From assembly GCA_015075635.1 (NCBI GenBank), contig JABTUA010000003.1, positions 1,240,001-1,304,000 on the forward strand: a stretch of 64,000 nt of DNA, in the 5' to 3' direction. The translations under genes and the position numbers were made by a program. Shown here one piece after another: positions 54,436-63,335 of the stretch. Position 1 is the stretch's first letter. Every line of letters begins with the position of its first letter. Origin of the DNA: Polyangiaceae bacterium (GTDB lineage: Bacteria; Myxococcota_A; Polyangia; Polyangiales; Polyangiaceae). The notes beneath the pieces were generated by a model. That model did not search any database. It saw only the letters and a program-made list of their open reading frames with translations, and had not been told where the DNA came from.

Positions 54436-55686
54436 TCAGAGCTCGAGCAGCCAGCCCTGGTCGGTGCCGGGCTCGTCGTACGACTGCGGCTCGGGCACGC
54501 CTCCCCAGAGCAGCGCCCGCTTCCCGTCGCCGAACGCCGTGAACGTCGCCTGGCTCCGGGCGGGCGGAGCGCATTCGTCCGTCGGCAGAGGGCCCCAGGT
54601 GTCGGTGGCGAGGTCGTAGACGCCTCCCGTGGCGACGGAGGACACCTTCTCCCTCCCGCCCCAGACGACGAGCTTCGTGCCGAGCACCGCGGCGTAGTGT
54701 GAGTACCGCGGCGAAGGAGCGTCGGCGGTGGTCATGGACTTCCAGGTGCCGGTGACGGTGGAGTACCGGGCGCCGTCCGCGCGAGCGCCGGTGTCGTCGT
54801 AGCCGCCCCAGGCGATGAACTCGCTCGTGGAGGCCGACCAGGTCAGGCTGGCGCCTTCGCGAGCCGAAGGGGCACCTGTGGAAGGCATCTCCCACCAGTC
54901 GGCCAAGACCGGATCATAACCGTAGCCCGGAATCGCCCCCGCGCCGAAGCCGAACGCCGCGGGTCCGACATCAGTCCCGCCGCGTGCCAGCGCTCTGGGT
55001 TCGGAGAGCGACGTCGGAAGAGGCGCTTTCCCCGCGACTCCGATCCAACTTCCGGTCGCGGGGTCGAACAGCGCAGCGTCTGACAGAGTTCCTCCGAGAT
55101 CGGGATTCAGTCCGCCCCACACCAACCAGCGGCCACCGGCTGCGCCCGACAGCGCGTAGTACCTGGGTGGAAGCAGTGCACCAGGATTGGGAAGCGCCGA
55201 CCACACGTCTGTCTCGAGGTTCAGCGACGCCCCGTCATTGACTGGTGGCGCCGCGTACGCACCACCACCAAAGACCAAGAGTCGGTTACCGAGAACATCG
55301 ACCGCGTGTGCACCACGTGGGGACGGTGCCCCAGCCGCCGGCAACGCGATTGACGTTCCATTCGAGAACACGCGCCAGCCGCCCTCAGGGAATTCGCCTG
55401 GCTCGGCGCCTGCACCACCCCAGATGAGGATCTGGTCGGTCCAACGGGCCGCGCCGTGGCCTTGACGGTAGCTTCCACCCGCAGGAACGGCCAAGCGCGT
55501 CCAGTGTTTGCCGGCACACTCGATAGCTGGTGTGCCCGAAGTACCGCCCGAGCCGACGCCTCCGGTTGCACCCGACCCGCCGTCTCCGCCGGCAGCGCCA
55601 CCGCTGCCGCCCGCAGGATCGCGAGCGGTCTGCCCGCAGCCGACGGCCGCCAGGAAGGCCAGCGCCGCTGTCACCTCGAGCTTCAC
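54436..55686 (-). CDS. kelch-like beta-propeller lipoprotein
   Basis: 416 residues from GTG 55686, which overlaps the TGA of the upstream metalloprotease-like gene (GTGA). The lipobox is LAAVGC, followed by a Gly-rich linker and a galactose-oxidase/kelch-type propeller with repeated units such as APSPRGAHAVDVLGNRLLVF, YYALSGAAGGRWLVWGGLNP, SLTWSASTSEFIAWGGYDD and HYAAVLGTKLVVWGGRE (about six blades). Such propellers bind carbohydrates or proteins. Coupling to a putative secreted protease parallels the FGE-lipoprotein coupling in the other module. Base composition looks less GC-rich than in the neighbouring genes. Confidence 0.85.
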   Translation of the reverse strand: MKLEVTAALAFLAAVGCGQTARDPAGGSGGAAGGDGGSGATGGVGSGGTSGTPAIECAGKHWTRLAVPAGGSYRQGHGAARWTDQILIWGGAGAEPGEFPEGGWRVFSNGTSIALPAAGAPSPRGAHAVDVLGNRLLVFGGGAYAAPPVNDGASLNLETDVWSALPNPGALLPPRYYALSGAAGGRWLVWGGLNPDLGGTLSDAALFDPATGSWIGVAGKAPLPTSLSEPRALARGGTDVGPAAFGFGAGAIPGYGYDPVLADWWEMPSTGAPSAREGASLTWSASTSEFIAWGGYDDTGARADGARYSTVTGTWKSMTTADAPSPRYSHYAAVLGTKLVVWGGREKVSSVATGGVYDLATDTWGPLPTDECAPPARSQATFTAFGDGKRALLWGGVPEPQSYDEPGTDQGWLLEL

Positions 55687-57340
55687 CGTGATCGCCTCGA
55701 GCAAAGCGACTTGTCGACCTCGACGGCTTCGGGCGTGTTGTCGCACTTCAGCCGCGACATGAGCTGGCGCTGGGCGTCGATCTCGCAGCACACCTGGTCG
55801 CACCAGTCCTCCAGGATCACGTCGGGCTCCGGGCAGCCGCCGAGCGGACGAAACCGCGCATCGGGAGGGGACTGCTGGATCTGACAGCACACGGTGCACT
55901 TCTGATCCGGCAGGATGTCTCCGCCGCCCAGCAAGCAGACGCCAGCCTGCTCCCAAGACTTCTCGCTCCCGTTCTGACAGCACGAGTATTCCATGGAGAC
56001 CGGACCTGGATCTTCCCCGTAGATGTAGGTTGGAGCGTACGGGTTCTGCGCGCTGATCCGGCCGATCGCGCGGTTGAAGGTCCAGAAACGGGCGGCGAAG
56101 TCGCGCGCTGCTGCCCTCGCGGTCGAGCACTGAAATGCGTCGAGGCCGTGGTCGTTTGCTGGAGCTGGGCGCATCAGGTTTCCTGGGGCGCTACTGTGCC
56201 CCGATCCCAGCAGGACATGCCCGAGCTCGTGGGCGACGAGGTTGCTGGGCGGTGAGGCGTCCGCTCGGTCGATCTCGAAGGTCGCCGAACCCACTACCCA
56301 GTTGCCCCAGAAGTTCGAGCAGGCGAGATAGCCGAACTCGGCGAACACGGGGCTGAGGTCGGTGACCAGCAATTTCCTTCCGTGCTGGCCAACGGCACCT
56401 TCAATCAGGTTGTTTCGCTCGCTGTCGGCGTCATAGAAATGCCGTGCGCCCGCGTAGCAGTACTGCTCGAACTGCTTCGGCGCGTCGAACATGAACGCCG
56501 CCACGACCTGGAACTGGATGCCGCACTGGGTCCAGACGTCGTCCGGGGGATCGTAGTATGCAGTCGGGTCCTCCGACTCGAACTTCGTCCATGGCCACAT
56601 GGTCGGCTCTGGAAACCAGAAGCTCGATTCGCCCCAGTCGGCGGGCCAGTTCGTGGTCCGCGAACCCTGGAATGGAATGAAGTCGAACAGCGCCGCGGCG
56701 CGCGTTCGGAAGTCCTGCCACTGCGGGTCGCCGGCGGCGGGGTAGTTCTTGCGCCACGCGATGACGACGACGGGGACCACCAGAACATCGTCGGCGAGCT
56801 TGAACCAAGTGGATGGTCCGCTCGGACCACTGTACGCGAGCGTGGCGGCGTACAGGCCGCCCGGCACCAGGTTGCCGCTGCGCATGGCCCACTTCAGCCA
56901 GCCTGCCTCATCGGGGGTCTGGTACCCGCCGTAGCCATGGAGCGAGTCACCGCGGATCGGCGTCTGCCAGTCGTCGATGCTGTTCCACGACGGCTCCGCG
57001 AACTCGAACGTTCGGAGGTGGCCGCCGGCGAAAGGGGAGCTCGAGTAGACGTGCGAATACGTTCCAGCCGCGAACATCCAGCGGCCCGGCGGCGCGGAGT
57101 ACCAGCCTTCGAACCATGGGTTGTCGCGGTTGACGACGATCGGACTGCTGAGAGTCCCACTCCCCCAACTCGAGATGTGCTCGGTCTTCACGCCGACCTG
57201 ACCATCGTTCCAGCCGCCCAGGCAAAGCGCGGCTGCCAGGATGCCAAGTTTCAAACCAACGTCGCTGCTAACTAGGGTGCTGCGTGCTGCGTGCTGCGTG
57301 CTGCGTGCTGCGTGCTGCGTGCTGCGTGCTGCGTGGGCAT
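55683..57340 (-). CDS. secreted metalloprotease-like protein with 7-bp repeat tract (possible phase variation)
   Basis: A paralogue of the gene at 20172: shared landmarks are DDVWTQCGIQFQVVAAFMF, the LVVPVVVIAWRKNYP strand and the zinc motif HELGHVLLGSGH (one residue longer than its paralogue's). A Cys-rich tail follows. ATG 57340 has a perfect Shine-Dalgarno (GGGGAGG, 7 nt spacing), but the next codons are eight copies of a 7-bp unit, after which this frame meets TAG at codon 23. The long protease frame is shifted by one. Nine or six copies would join them. The long frame is itself open from TTG 57368, which has no good ribosome site. An internal TTG before KLGILAAALCLGG is a further possible start. 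So the gene is either OFF, read from a weak start, or a unit is miscounted. Confidence 0.75.
57277..57332 (-). repeat. eight tandem copies of a 7-bp unit (GCAGCAC on coding strand)
   Basis: Perfect tandem repeat of 56 bp, plus 3 bases of a further unit, located 5-8 nt after the ATG at 57340. Because 7 is not a multiple of 3, each gained or lost unit shifts the reading frame. It encodes AARSTQH repeats in the long frame. Confidence 0.97.
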
Positions 57341-57471
57341 GAGCCGACCTCCCCGTTGGTGCGATCAACCGTATCGCGCTGGAGCCGCGAGCGTCAAGGC
57401 GTCGGCGGACGACTTCGTCGTTGAAGTGCGCGCCTGTGCCACATGACGTTTGGTTACATTCTCTCGGTGCA

Positions 57472-58461
57472 TCAACCGAGCAACCCGCGCTCTCGGAAAT
57501 ACGCGATCGCGTCCGTCAGCGTCTCGCGGAGCGGACGGTAGGTGGCGCCGAGCTCACGCTCCGAGCGCTTGGCCGAGAAGAAGCAGGGGCGCGTGCTGTA
57601 CTCGAAGAAGCTCCGCGTCAGGAGCGGCTCCTTGCCGGTGCGGCGCGCCGCCACCTCCATCGCCTTCACGACGCCGCGGGCCAGGCCGGAGGGGATCTTC
57701 ACGTAGCGGCGCGAACGCCCGACCGCGTCGTCCACGGCCTGCATGAACTCCAGCGCGGTGAGGTTGTGCGCGGTGGCGACGTAGCGCTGCCCGGCGCGCC
57801 CCTTCTCCGCGGCGAGCACGTGTACCTCCGCGGCGTCGCGCACGTCCACGTAGCTGGCGCCGGCGTCCATGTAGACCGGCGGGCCACCTTGCAGCGTGTT
57901 GATGATGAGCTTGCCGCTCGGGGTCGGCGTGATGTCGCCGGGGCCCAGCACCACGCCCGGGCACACGACCCGCACGTCGAGGCCCCAGCGCGCGAAATCT
58001 TCGGCGAGCTCCCGGCTGTGGTACTTCGAGCGGCTGTAGGGGAAGTCGAGGTCCCAGGCCTCGTACGTCGTGGTCTCGTCGGCCAGGCCACCGACGGGCG
58101 GTCGGCCGAGCGACACGATGCTGGCGGTGTAGATCACGCGGGCGACCCCCGCGCGTCGCGCGGCCTCCAGCATGTTGAAGGTGCCGCTCATGTTGACCCG
58201 GTACATGTCGGAGGGGTCCGGCGCCCAGGCTTTGTAGATGGCGGCGGCGTGGAACACCGTGTCCTGTCCCGCCACCGCCCGCTCGCAGGCCTCGCGGTCC
58301 AGCACGTTGCCTCGCACCACCTCGACGTCGAGCCCGCGGAGGTTGTCGGTGGGCTCGTTGCCGAGGGCGAGCACGCGCACGCGCACGCCTCGCGCGCTGA
58401 GCGCGCGCACGATGGAGCTGCCGAGGAAGCCGCAGCCTCCGGTGACCAAAACCGATTTCAT
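57472..58461 (-). CDS. NAD-dependent epimerase/dehydratase (HpnA/dihydroflavonol reductase-like)
   Basis: 329 residues, extended short-chain dehydrogenase. The cofactor motif is VLVTGGCGFLGSSIV, catalytic Tyr and Lys are in YSRSKYHSRELAE, and a Ser lies in YTASIVSLG. The pattern GNVLDREACERAVAGQDTVF and VVLGPGDITPTPSGKLI resembles hopanoid-associated sugar epimerases (HpnA) and dihydroflavonol-4-reductase-like enzymes. No hopanoid genes are adjacent, so the substrate is open. It lies 7 bp from the TPR/PEGA gene on the same strand. The upstream intergenic region toward 57341 has no gene. Confidence 0.88.
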   Translation of the reverse strand: MKSVLVTGGCGFLGSSIVRALSARGVRVRVLALGNEPTDNLRGLDVEVVRGNVLDREACERAVAGQDTVFHAAAIYKAWAPDPSDMYRVNMSGTFNMLEAARRAGVARVIYTASIVSLGRPPVGGLADETTTYEAWDLDFPYSRSKYHSRELAEDFARWGLDVRVVCPGVVLGPGDITPTPSGKLIINTLQGGPPVYMDAGASYVDVRDAAEVHVLAAEKGRAGQRYVATAHNLTALEFMQAVDDAVGRSRRYVKIPSGLARGVVKAMEVAARRTGKEPLLTRSFFEYSTRPCFFSAKRSERELGATYRPLRETLTDAIAYFRERGLLG

Positions 58462-58468
58462 CGGGACC

Positions 58469-59410
58469 TCAGAAACGCCAGGTGCCGTCCACGCCGCCCG
58501 GCCGCACGCCCACCGACCAGGTGGCGCTCTCCTTCGTCGTCTTTTCGCCAGAGAGGATCAAGTAGATCCCGACGCCGCCGGCCACCGCCGCCACACCGAA
58601 GGCGACGTTGGCCAGGGTGCGATTCTGGATGGCCCGGTCGCGCGCGTCGGCGTCGGTCTTGCCCGAGTCGTCGAAGTCGCTCTTGGACGAGAGCGTCTGG
58701 ATGCCGAAATAGGTGCCGGCGCCCGCGGCGACCACGCCGGCCCCGAGCGCGACCCAGCCCCAGGTGCAGGTGGAGCAGCCGGTCGGCTTGGGTGCCGGGG
58801 TGTCCTTCGCGGGCGCAGCCGCCGGAGCGGGGGCCTCCCCGACGGGCTTCAGCTCGGCAGCGGCGCTCCCCGCCGCCAGATCCGAGCCCTCGACTTCTAC
58901 CGTCGTGGTGCTGCCCGCTTTGAGCACCACGGCCTGCTCGGAAGCGGTGCCGTCGCGGCGCTTGATCGCGAGCTTGTGCGAGCCCGGCGCGAGGTGGAAG
59001 CGCGTCGGGACCGGCGCGTCCACCACGTGCGCCACGCTGACCGTGGCGCCGATGGGCTTCTCGACGAAGACGTAGCCGAGCATGGGCTTGAGCACGGCCA
59101 GGCGCGCGCGGGCCGCTTTCGCTCGGCCGTCGTCCAGGCCCTCCGCGTTCAGCGCGCTCTCGAACGCGTCCGCTGCCCGCGCGGGCTCGTTGGCCTTCTC
59201 CCAGGCGAGCGCGGCGTTGTACTTGGTCGCCGGGTGCGGCTTGACCCGATAGGCCTCTTCGAACGCCGCGGCCGCGCCGGCGTAGTCCTTCTTCTCGAAC
59301 GCGGAGCGAGCCTTCGCGTCCAGGTCGGCAGCCTCGTCGGCCCGCGCCGTCGCGGCCCCGAGCAGAGGTACGAGCGCGAGCACGGCGCACAGGGAGAGGG
59401 TGCGGGTCAT
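58469..59410 (-). CDS. secreted TPR/PEGA-like membrane protein
   Basis: 313 residues from ATG 59410 (GGAGAGGA directly upstream). A signal peptide (LSLCAVLALVPLLGAATARA) precedes two or three TPR units (ARSAFEKKDYAGAAAAFEEA, ATKYNAALAWEKANEPARAA), a PEGA-like beta domain (VFVEKPIGATVSVAHVVDAP), a Pro/Ala linker, and two C-terminal membrane helices (WVALGAGVVAAGAGTYFGI and LANVAFGVAAVAGGVGIYLIL) around a DDSGKTDADARD loop. This architecture is common next to kinases in Polyangiales, and the Ser/Thr kinase gene lies just upstream on the same strand. It may act in envelope sensing; unproven. Confidence 0.82.
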   Translation of the reverse strand: MTRTLSLCAVLALVPLLGAATARADEAADLDAKARSAFEKKDYAGAAAAFEEAYRVKPHPATKYNAALAWEKANEPARAADAFESALNAEGLDDGRAKAARARLAVLKPMLGYVFVEKPIGATVSVAHVVDAPVPTRFHLAPGSHKLAIKRRDGTASEQAVVLKAGSTTTVEVEGSDLAAGSAAAELKPVGEAPAPAAAPAKDTPAPKPTGCSTCTWGWVALGAGVVAAGAGTYFGIQTLSSKSDFDDSGKTDADARDRAIQNRTLANVAFGVAAVAGGVGIYLILSGEKTTKESATWSVGVRPGGVDGTWRF

Positions 59411-59467
59411 TCCTCTCCTCAGTTGCCAATCAGCGTGACGCTGTCTCTGTGCGCAAGAGCGCCTGGC

Positions 59468-59545
59468 GGGCCAGTGCGCGAGCGAAGCGAGCCCGCGACG
59501 AGCGAAGCGAATCGCGTCGGGGGTCCGGGGGCTTGCCCCCGGCGG
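59468..59545. repeat. REP-like palindromic intergenic element
   Basis: In the 194-bp gap between the kinase and TPR genes. It has two near copies of a GAGCGAAGCGA motif, followed by a perfect 8-bp inverted repeat (59525-59532 with 59535-59542, CCGGGGGC) with a 2-nt loop. It could serve as transcription terminator or REP-type element. Only one copy was noticed in the window. Confidence 0.55.
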
Positions 59546-59604
59546 ACGACCCTTGGAAGTGCCCGGAGGGGCAGGACTACGGTGGGGGTGGGTGGGCGGG
59601 ACAT

Positions 59605-61269
59605 CTAATAGGGCGTTGGCGCGAGCCCGGGGAGCTCCGCGGGCTTGTTCGAGTCTCTCACGACTTTGCCCGGGGGTGCAGCCGGGGCCGCTTTCTTGGG
59701 TTCCGCGAAGCTCAGGGTGGCGGTGCTCGCGTCCTTTGCGATCTTGGCGCTGGCCTTCCGCTGGTCTTCCGCCAAGGCCTCGAGCTCCAGGCCGTCGCCC
59801 CGCTCCGCGCTCCCGAGCACGAGCTTCACTCCGCGCGCTGGTGTGTCGATCGGGATGCTCTTGCCGTTGACCTTCAAGCTCTTGATGGCGGCGTTGGCCT
59901 CGATGCTCAGCGGAGTAGCCGTGGCGGCGGCGGGGGCAGGGGCGGGAGCGGGCTCCGCCTGCGGCGTCGCTGCGCTCGCGGGTGCCGTCGCCGCCATGGC
60001 GGGAGGTTCGCTCGGGGAAGGCTGCCGCTTTCCGAGCTGCCACGACACCACGCCGATGGCGACAGCCGCGGCGAGGCCGCCGAGCGCGAGCAGCGCTCGA
60101 GCGGCGGTGCGAGCCCGGGGTGGCTCCGCCGCCGGTTCGACCTGGCTCGCGCGCAGGCTCGAGGCCGAGATGGCGCTGGTGGTCTCTTCGGCAGCGGCGC
60201 GGGCCGTGCCGACGCTGGGCGTGCCCGTGTCCGCTGCCGCCCGAGCCGCAGCGGCGCCCAGCTTGGCCAGGCTGCTCCGGAGCTTGATCACCCGGCTCAC
60301 CTGCTCGCGCCGCGCCTCGATCTTGGTGCTGGCGGTCGCTTGGACGAACTCGCCGACCTCGTTCGGGTCGGCCAGCCCGCCCACGGTCTTCCACGCCTCG
60401 ACGACGCGCCTGCGCAGCTCGGCGGCGCTCGGAATGCGCGCCTCGACGTCCATGGTCAAAGCGTCCGCGACCAGCTGATCGAGCTCCTTCGGGAGGTCCG
60501 GCCGGACGCTCCCGACGCGCGGCGGCGGCTCGTTCACGATCTTGAGCAGGGTCGCGACCTGATCCTGCTCCCGGTACAGGCGCTGCCCCGCCAGGACCTC
60601 CCAGAGCACCACGCCGGCGGCCCAGACGTCGCAGCGCCGATCGACCTTCTTCCCCAGGGCCTGCTCCGGCGCCATGTAGGCCACCTTGCCCTTGATGATG
60701 CCGGAGCTCGTGACGTTGACCCGTCCGGCGGCCTTGGCCACGCCGAAGTCGGTCAGGCGGCTGACGCCGTCCGCGCCGACCAGGATGTTCTGCGGGCTGA
60801 AGTCGCGGTGCACTAGCTCGAGCAGCTCGCCGTCGTCGTTCCTGAGCTCGTGAGCGGCGTGCAAGCCTGCAAGTGCGTCGACCAGGATGCGCCCCGCGAT
60901 GGGCAGGGGCAGCATCCCGCCACCCGCGCGCACCGCGCGGTGCAGACCGCTGAGCGTGTCCCCCTCCACGTACTCCATCACCAGGAACACGCCCTGCGGT
61001 CCGTCGCCGACCTCGACCACCGGCACCACGTTCGGGTGGCGGATGCGCACGGCGAGCTTCGCCTCCTCCACCATCGACACGGTGGTCTCTCGGCCCTCCG
61101 CCTGCATGAACGGATGCATCAGCTTCAGCGCCACCTCGCGGTGGACGTCCCCGACCACCGCGACGCGCGCCAGGTAGACCGTCGCCATGCCCCCGGTGCC
61201 GATGGGGAGCAGCAGCTCGTAACGACCCACGCGCTCCGGGAAGGACGGCGCAGAGTCGTCAGCGGTCAT
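59605..61269 (-). CDS. membrane-linked Ser/Thr protein kinase
   Basis: 554 residues from ATG 61269. An N-terminal eukaryotic-type kinase domain (about 15-280): Gly loop PIGTGGMATVYLA, ATP-Lys in VALKLMH, catalytic loop HRDFSPQNIL, DFGVAK, APEQ, and DVWAAGVVLWEVL. The HRDxSPQN form is typical of myxobacterial kinases. A helical linker follows, then a membrane segment (ALLALGGLAAAVAIGVVSW), a Pro/Ala linker and a small periplasmic PEGA-like domain (IEANAAIKSLKVNGKSIP). All catalytic residues are present, so it is probably active. It is upstream of the TPR/PEGA gene on the same strand, a possible partner. It is divergent from the M20 peptidase gene. Confidence 0.94.
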   Translation of the reverse strand: MTADDSAPSFPERVGRYELLLPIGTGGMATVYLARVAVVGDVHREVALKLMHPFMQAEGRETTVSMVEEAKLAVRIRHPNVVPVVEVGDGPQGVFLVMEYVEGDTLSGLHRAVRAGGGMLPLPIAGRILVDALAGLHAAHELRNDDGELLELVHRDFSPQNILVGADGVSRLTDFGVAKAAGRVNVTSSGIIKGKVAYMAPEQALGKKVDRRCDVWAAGVVLWEVLAGQRLYREQDQVATLLKIVNEPPPRVGSVRPDLPKELDQLVADALTMDVEARIPSAAELRRRVVEAWKTVGGLADPNEVGEFVQATASTKIEARREQVSRVIKLRSSLAKLGAAAARAAADTGTPSVGTARAAAEETTSAISASSLRASQVEPAAEPPRARTAARALLALGGLAAAVAIGVVSWQLGKRQPSPSEPPAMAATAPASAATPQAEPAPAPAPAAATATPLSIEANAAIKSLKVNGKSIPIDTPARGVKLVLGSAERGDGLELEALAEDQRKASAKIAKDASTATLSFAEPKKAAPAAPPGKVVRDSNKPAELPGLAPTPY

Positions 61270-61319
61270 GGGACGGTCACAGAGTACCACGATTTAGTCT
61301 AGTATCTCGGCCCCCAAAC

Positions 61320-62669
61320 ATGTCCGCGATCGATCACGAAAAAGTCGCCGGCGAGGCGCTCGAGCTGTTCAAGGCGCTGCTCCGCATCGACACCACCAAC
61401 CCGCCCGGCAACGAGCGACCCGCGGCGGACCTGCTCGCGCGCTTGTTCGAGCGCGAGGGCATCGAGTTCTCCGTGCTCGAGAGCGAGCCCACCCGCGCCA
61501 GCATCGTCGCGCGCCTGCGCGGCAGCGGCGAAGCCGGGCCGCTGCTCTTGAACGGGCACCTGGACGTGGTCCCTGCGGATCCCGAGCACTGGAGCCACCC
61601 GCCGTTCGAGGCGGTCGAGGCCGACGGCTGCGTGTGGGGCCGCGGCGCCATCGACATGAAGAACATGGTCGCCATGAGCGCGATGACGCTGGTGGCGCTC
61701 AAGCGCTCCGGCGCTCCGCTCCGCCGCGACGTGATCTTCGCTGGCGTGGCCGACGAAGAGGCCGGCTCCAACAAGGGCGCGCTCTTCTTGGTGCAGCAGC
61801 ACCCCGAGCTGGTGCGGGCCGAGTTCGTCCTCAACGAGGTCGGCGGCCACACGCTGCACATGGGCTCGTCGCGCTTCTACCCGGTGCAGGTGTCGGAGAA
61901 AGGCATCTGCTGGTTCGAGCTGGTGGCGAGCGGCGATCCCGGCCACGGCTCGATGCCGCACCCGAACAACGCCGTGGTCAAGCTCAGCCGGGCCATCGCG
62001 GCGCTCGGCACGACCCGCCTGCCGCAGCGCGTGACTCCGGTGGTCGAGACCTTCCTGCGCACCCTCGCCCGCGGCGCGCCCTTCCCGCAGAAGAAGCTCC
62101 TGCCGCTGATGCTCGAGCCGCGCCTCGCCGGCTTCCTGCTCGACACCCTGGAGCGGCAGAACCCGGACCAGGCCCGCGGCATCAACGCCATGCTGCGCAA
62201 CACCGTCTCGCCCACCATCCTGCGGGCGGGGCGCAAGGTGAACGTGATTCCGTCGGAGGCCCGGGCGGAGCTCGACGGGCGCGTCGTGCCCGGCACCAGC
62301 GTCGGTGAGTTCTTGGCGGAGGTGCAGGAGGTCATCGGGCGCGACCTTCGCCTGAACGTCCTCGAGCAGCACGACGGCACGGTCTTCGAGACCCACACGC
62401 CGCTCTACGACGCCATCGTGAAGGCGGTCGGGCGCCACGACCCGGGCGGCACCGTGGTGCCGTACATGATCCCGGGCTTCACCGACTCGTTCGCCTACGC
62501 GCGCCTCGGCGCCACCTGCTACGGGTTTTCCCCGGTGCGCCTGCCGCCGGATCTGAACTTCACGCGCATGTACCACGGTCACGACGAGCGCATCCCGGTG
62601 GACGGCTTCACCTGGGGCTTCGGCGTGCTCTCGGAGCTGGTGCGCGACTTCTGTCTCGAGGAGGGCTGA
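61320..62669 (+). CDS. M20 family metallopeptidase
   Basis: 449 residues. The zinc-binding and catalytic motifs of the M20/ArgE-DapE family are present: NGHLDVVPADPEHW, RGAIDMKNMVAM, VADEEAGSNKG, and a C-terminal YHGHDERIPVDGF. The family hydrolyses amino-acid amides, dipeptides or acylated amino acids in the cytoplasm; size and motifs resemble carboxypeptidase-type members. The specific substrate is open. It lies 1 bp before the O-methyltransferase gene, so the two form an operon. Confidence 0.94.
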   Translation: MSAIDHEKVAGEALELFKALLRIDTTNPPGNERPAADLLARLFEREGIEFSVLESEPTRASIVARLRGSGEAGPLLLNGHLDVVPADPEHWSHPPFEAVEADGCVWGRGAIDMKNMVAMSAMTLVALKRSGAPLRRDVIFAGVADEEAGSNKGALFLVQQHPELVRAEFVLNEVGGHTLHMGSSRFYPVQVSEKGICWFELVASGDPGHGSMPHPNNAVVKLSRAIAALGTTRLPQRVTPVVETFLRTLARGAPFPQKKLLPLMLEPRLAGFLLDTLERQNPDQARGINAMLRNTVSPTILRAGRKVNVIPSEARAELDGRVVPGTSVGEFLAEVQEVIGRDLRLNVLEQHDGTVFETHTPLYDAIVKAVGRHDPGGTVVPYMIPGFTDSFAYARLGATCYGFSPVRLPPDLNFTRMYHGHDERIPVDGFTWGFGVLSELVRDFCLEEG

Positions 62670-62670
62670 C

Positions 62671-63333
62671 GTGTCGAACAAGACCCTGGCCGTGACCGAT
62701 CGCATCCACGACTACCTGCTCCGAACCACGGTGCGCGAGCCGGCCGTTCTGGCAGAGCTCCGCGAAGAGACGATGCGCCTGCCCATGGCGCGCATGCAGA
62801 TCGCGCCGGAGCAAGGCCAGCTCATGGGTCTCTTGGTCGAGCTCTGCTCGGCGAAGCGCGCCATCGAGGTCGGCGTCTTCACCGGCTACAGCGCCATCGC
62901 GGTGGCCCTGGCCCTGCCCGACGACGGACGCCTGATCGCCTGCGACGTGAACGAGGAGTGGACCAGCATCGCGCGGCGCTACTTCGGCCGCGCCGGCGTC
63001 GAGCACAAGATCGAGCTCCGTCTCCGGCCCGCGCTCGAGACCCTGGACGAGCTGCTCGCGCGCGGGCAGGCCGGCACCTTCGACTTCGCCTTCATCGACG
63101 CCGACAAGGAGAACTACGCGGAGTACTACGAGCGCTGCCTGAGCTTGCTCCGGGTAGGCGGTCTCGTCGCGGTGGACAACGCGCTCTGGAGCGGCGACGT
63201 CGCAGATCCCGAGAAGGACGACGCCGAGACGCAGGCCATCCGCGCGCTGAACCAGAAGGTGGCGGCCGACCCGCGCGTGACGATGAGCCTCCTGCCCATC
63301 GGGGACGGGCTGCTCTTGGCAAGGAAGAGGTAG
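62671..63333 (+). CDS. SAM-dependent O-methyltransferase (catechol/caffeoyl-CoA OMT family)
   Basis: 220 residues from GTG. The class I methyltransferase core is visible: KRAIEVGVFTGYSAIAVALA for SAM binding, ACDVNEEWTSIARRYF, the metal site DFAFIDADKENYAEYYERCL and VDNALWSGDVADPEKDD. The DADK...DN motif defines the divalent-metal-dependent caffeoyl-CoA/catechol OMT family, which methylates vicinal hydroxyls of small aromatics. The physiological acceptor is unknown. Coupled to the M20 peptidase gene by a 1-bp gap. Confidence 0.92.
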   Translation: MSNKTLAVTDRIHDYLLRTTVREPAVLAELREETMRLPMARMQIAPEQGQLMGLLVELCSAKRAIEVGVFTGYSAIAVALALPDDGRLIACDVNEEWTSIARRYFGRAGVEHKIELRLRPALETLDELLARGQAGTFDFAFIDADKENYAEYYERCLSLLRVGGLVAVDNALWSGDVADPEKDDAETQAIRALNQKVAADPRVTMSLLPIGDGLLLARKR

Positions 63334-63335
63334 GC

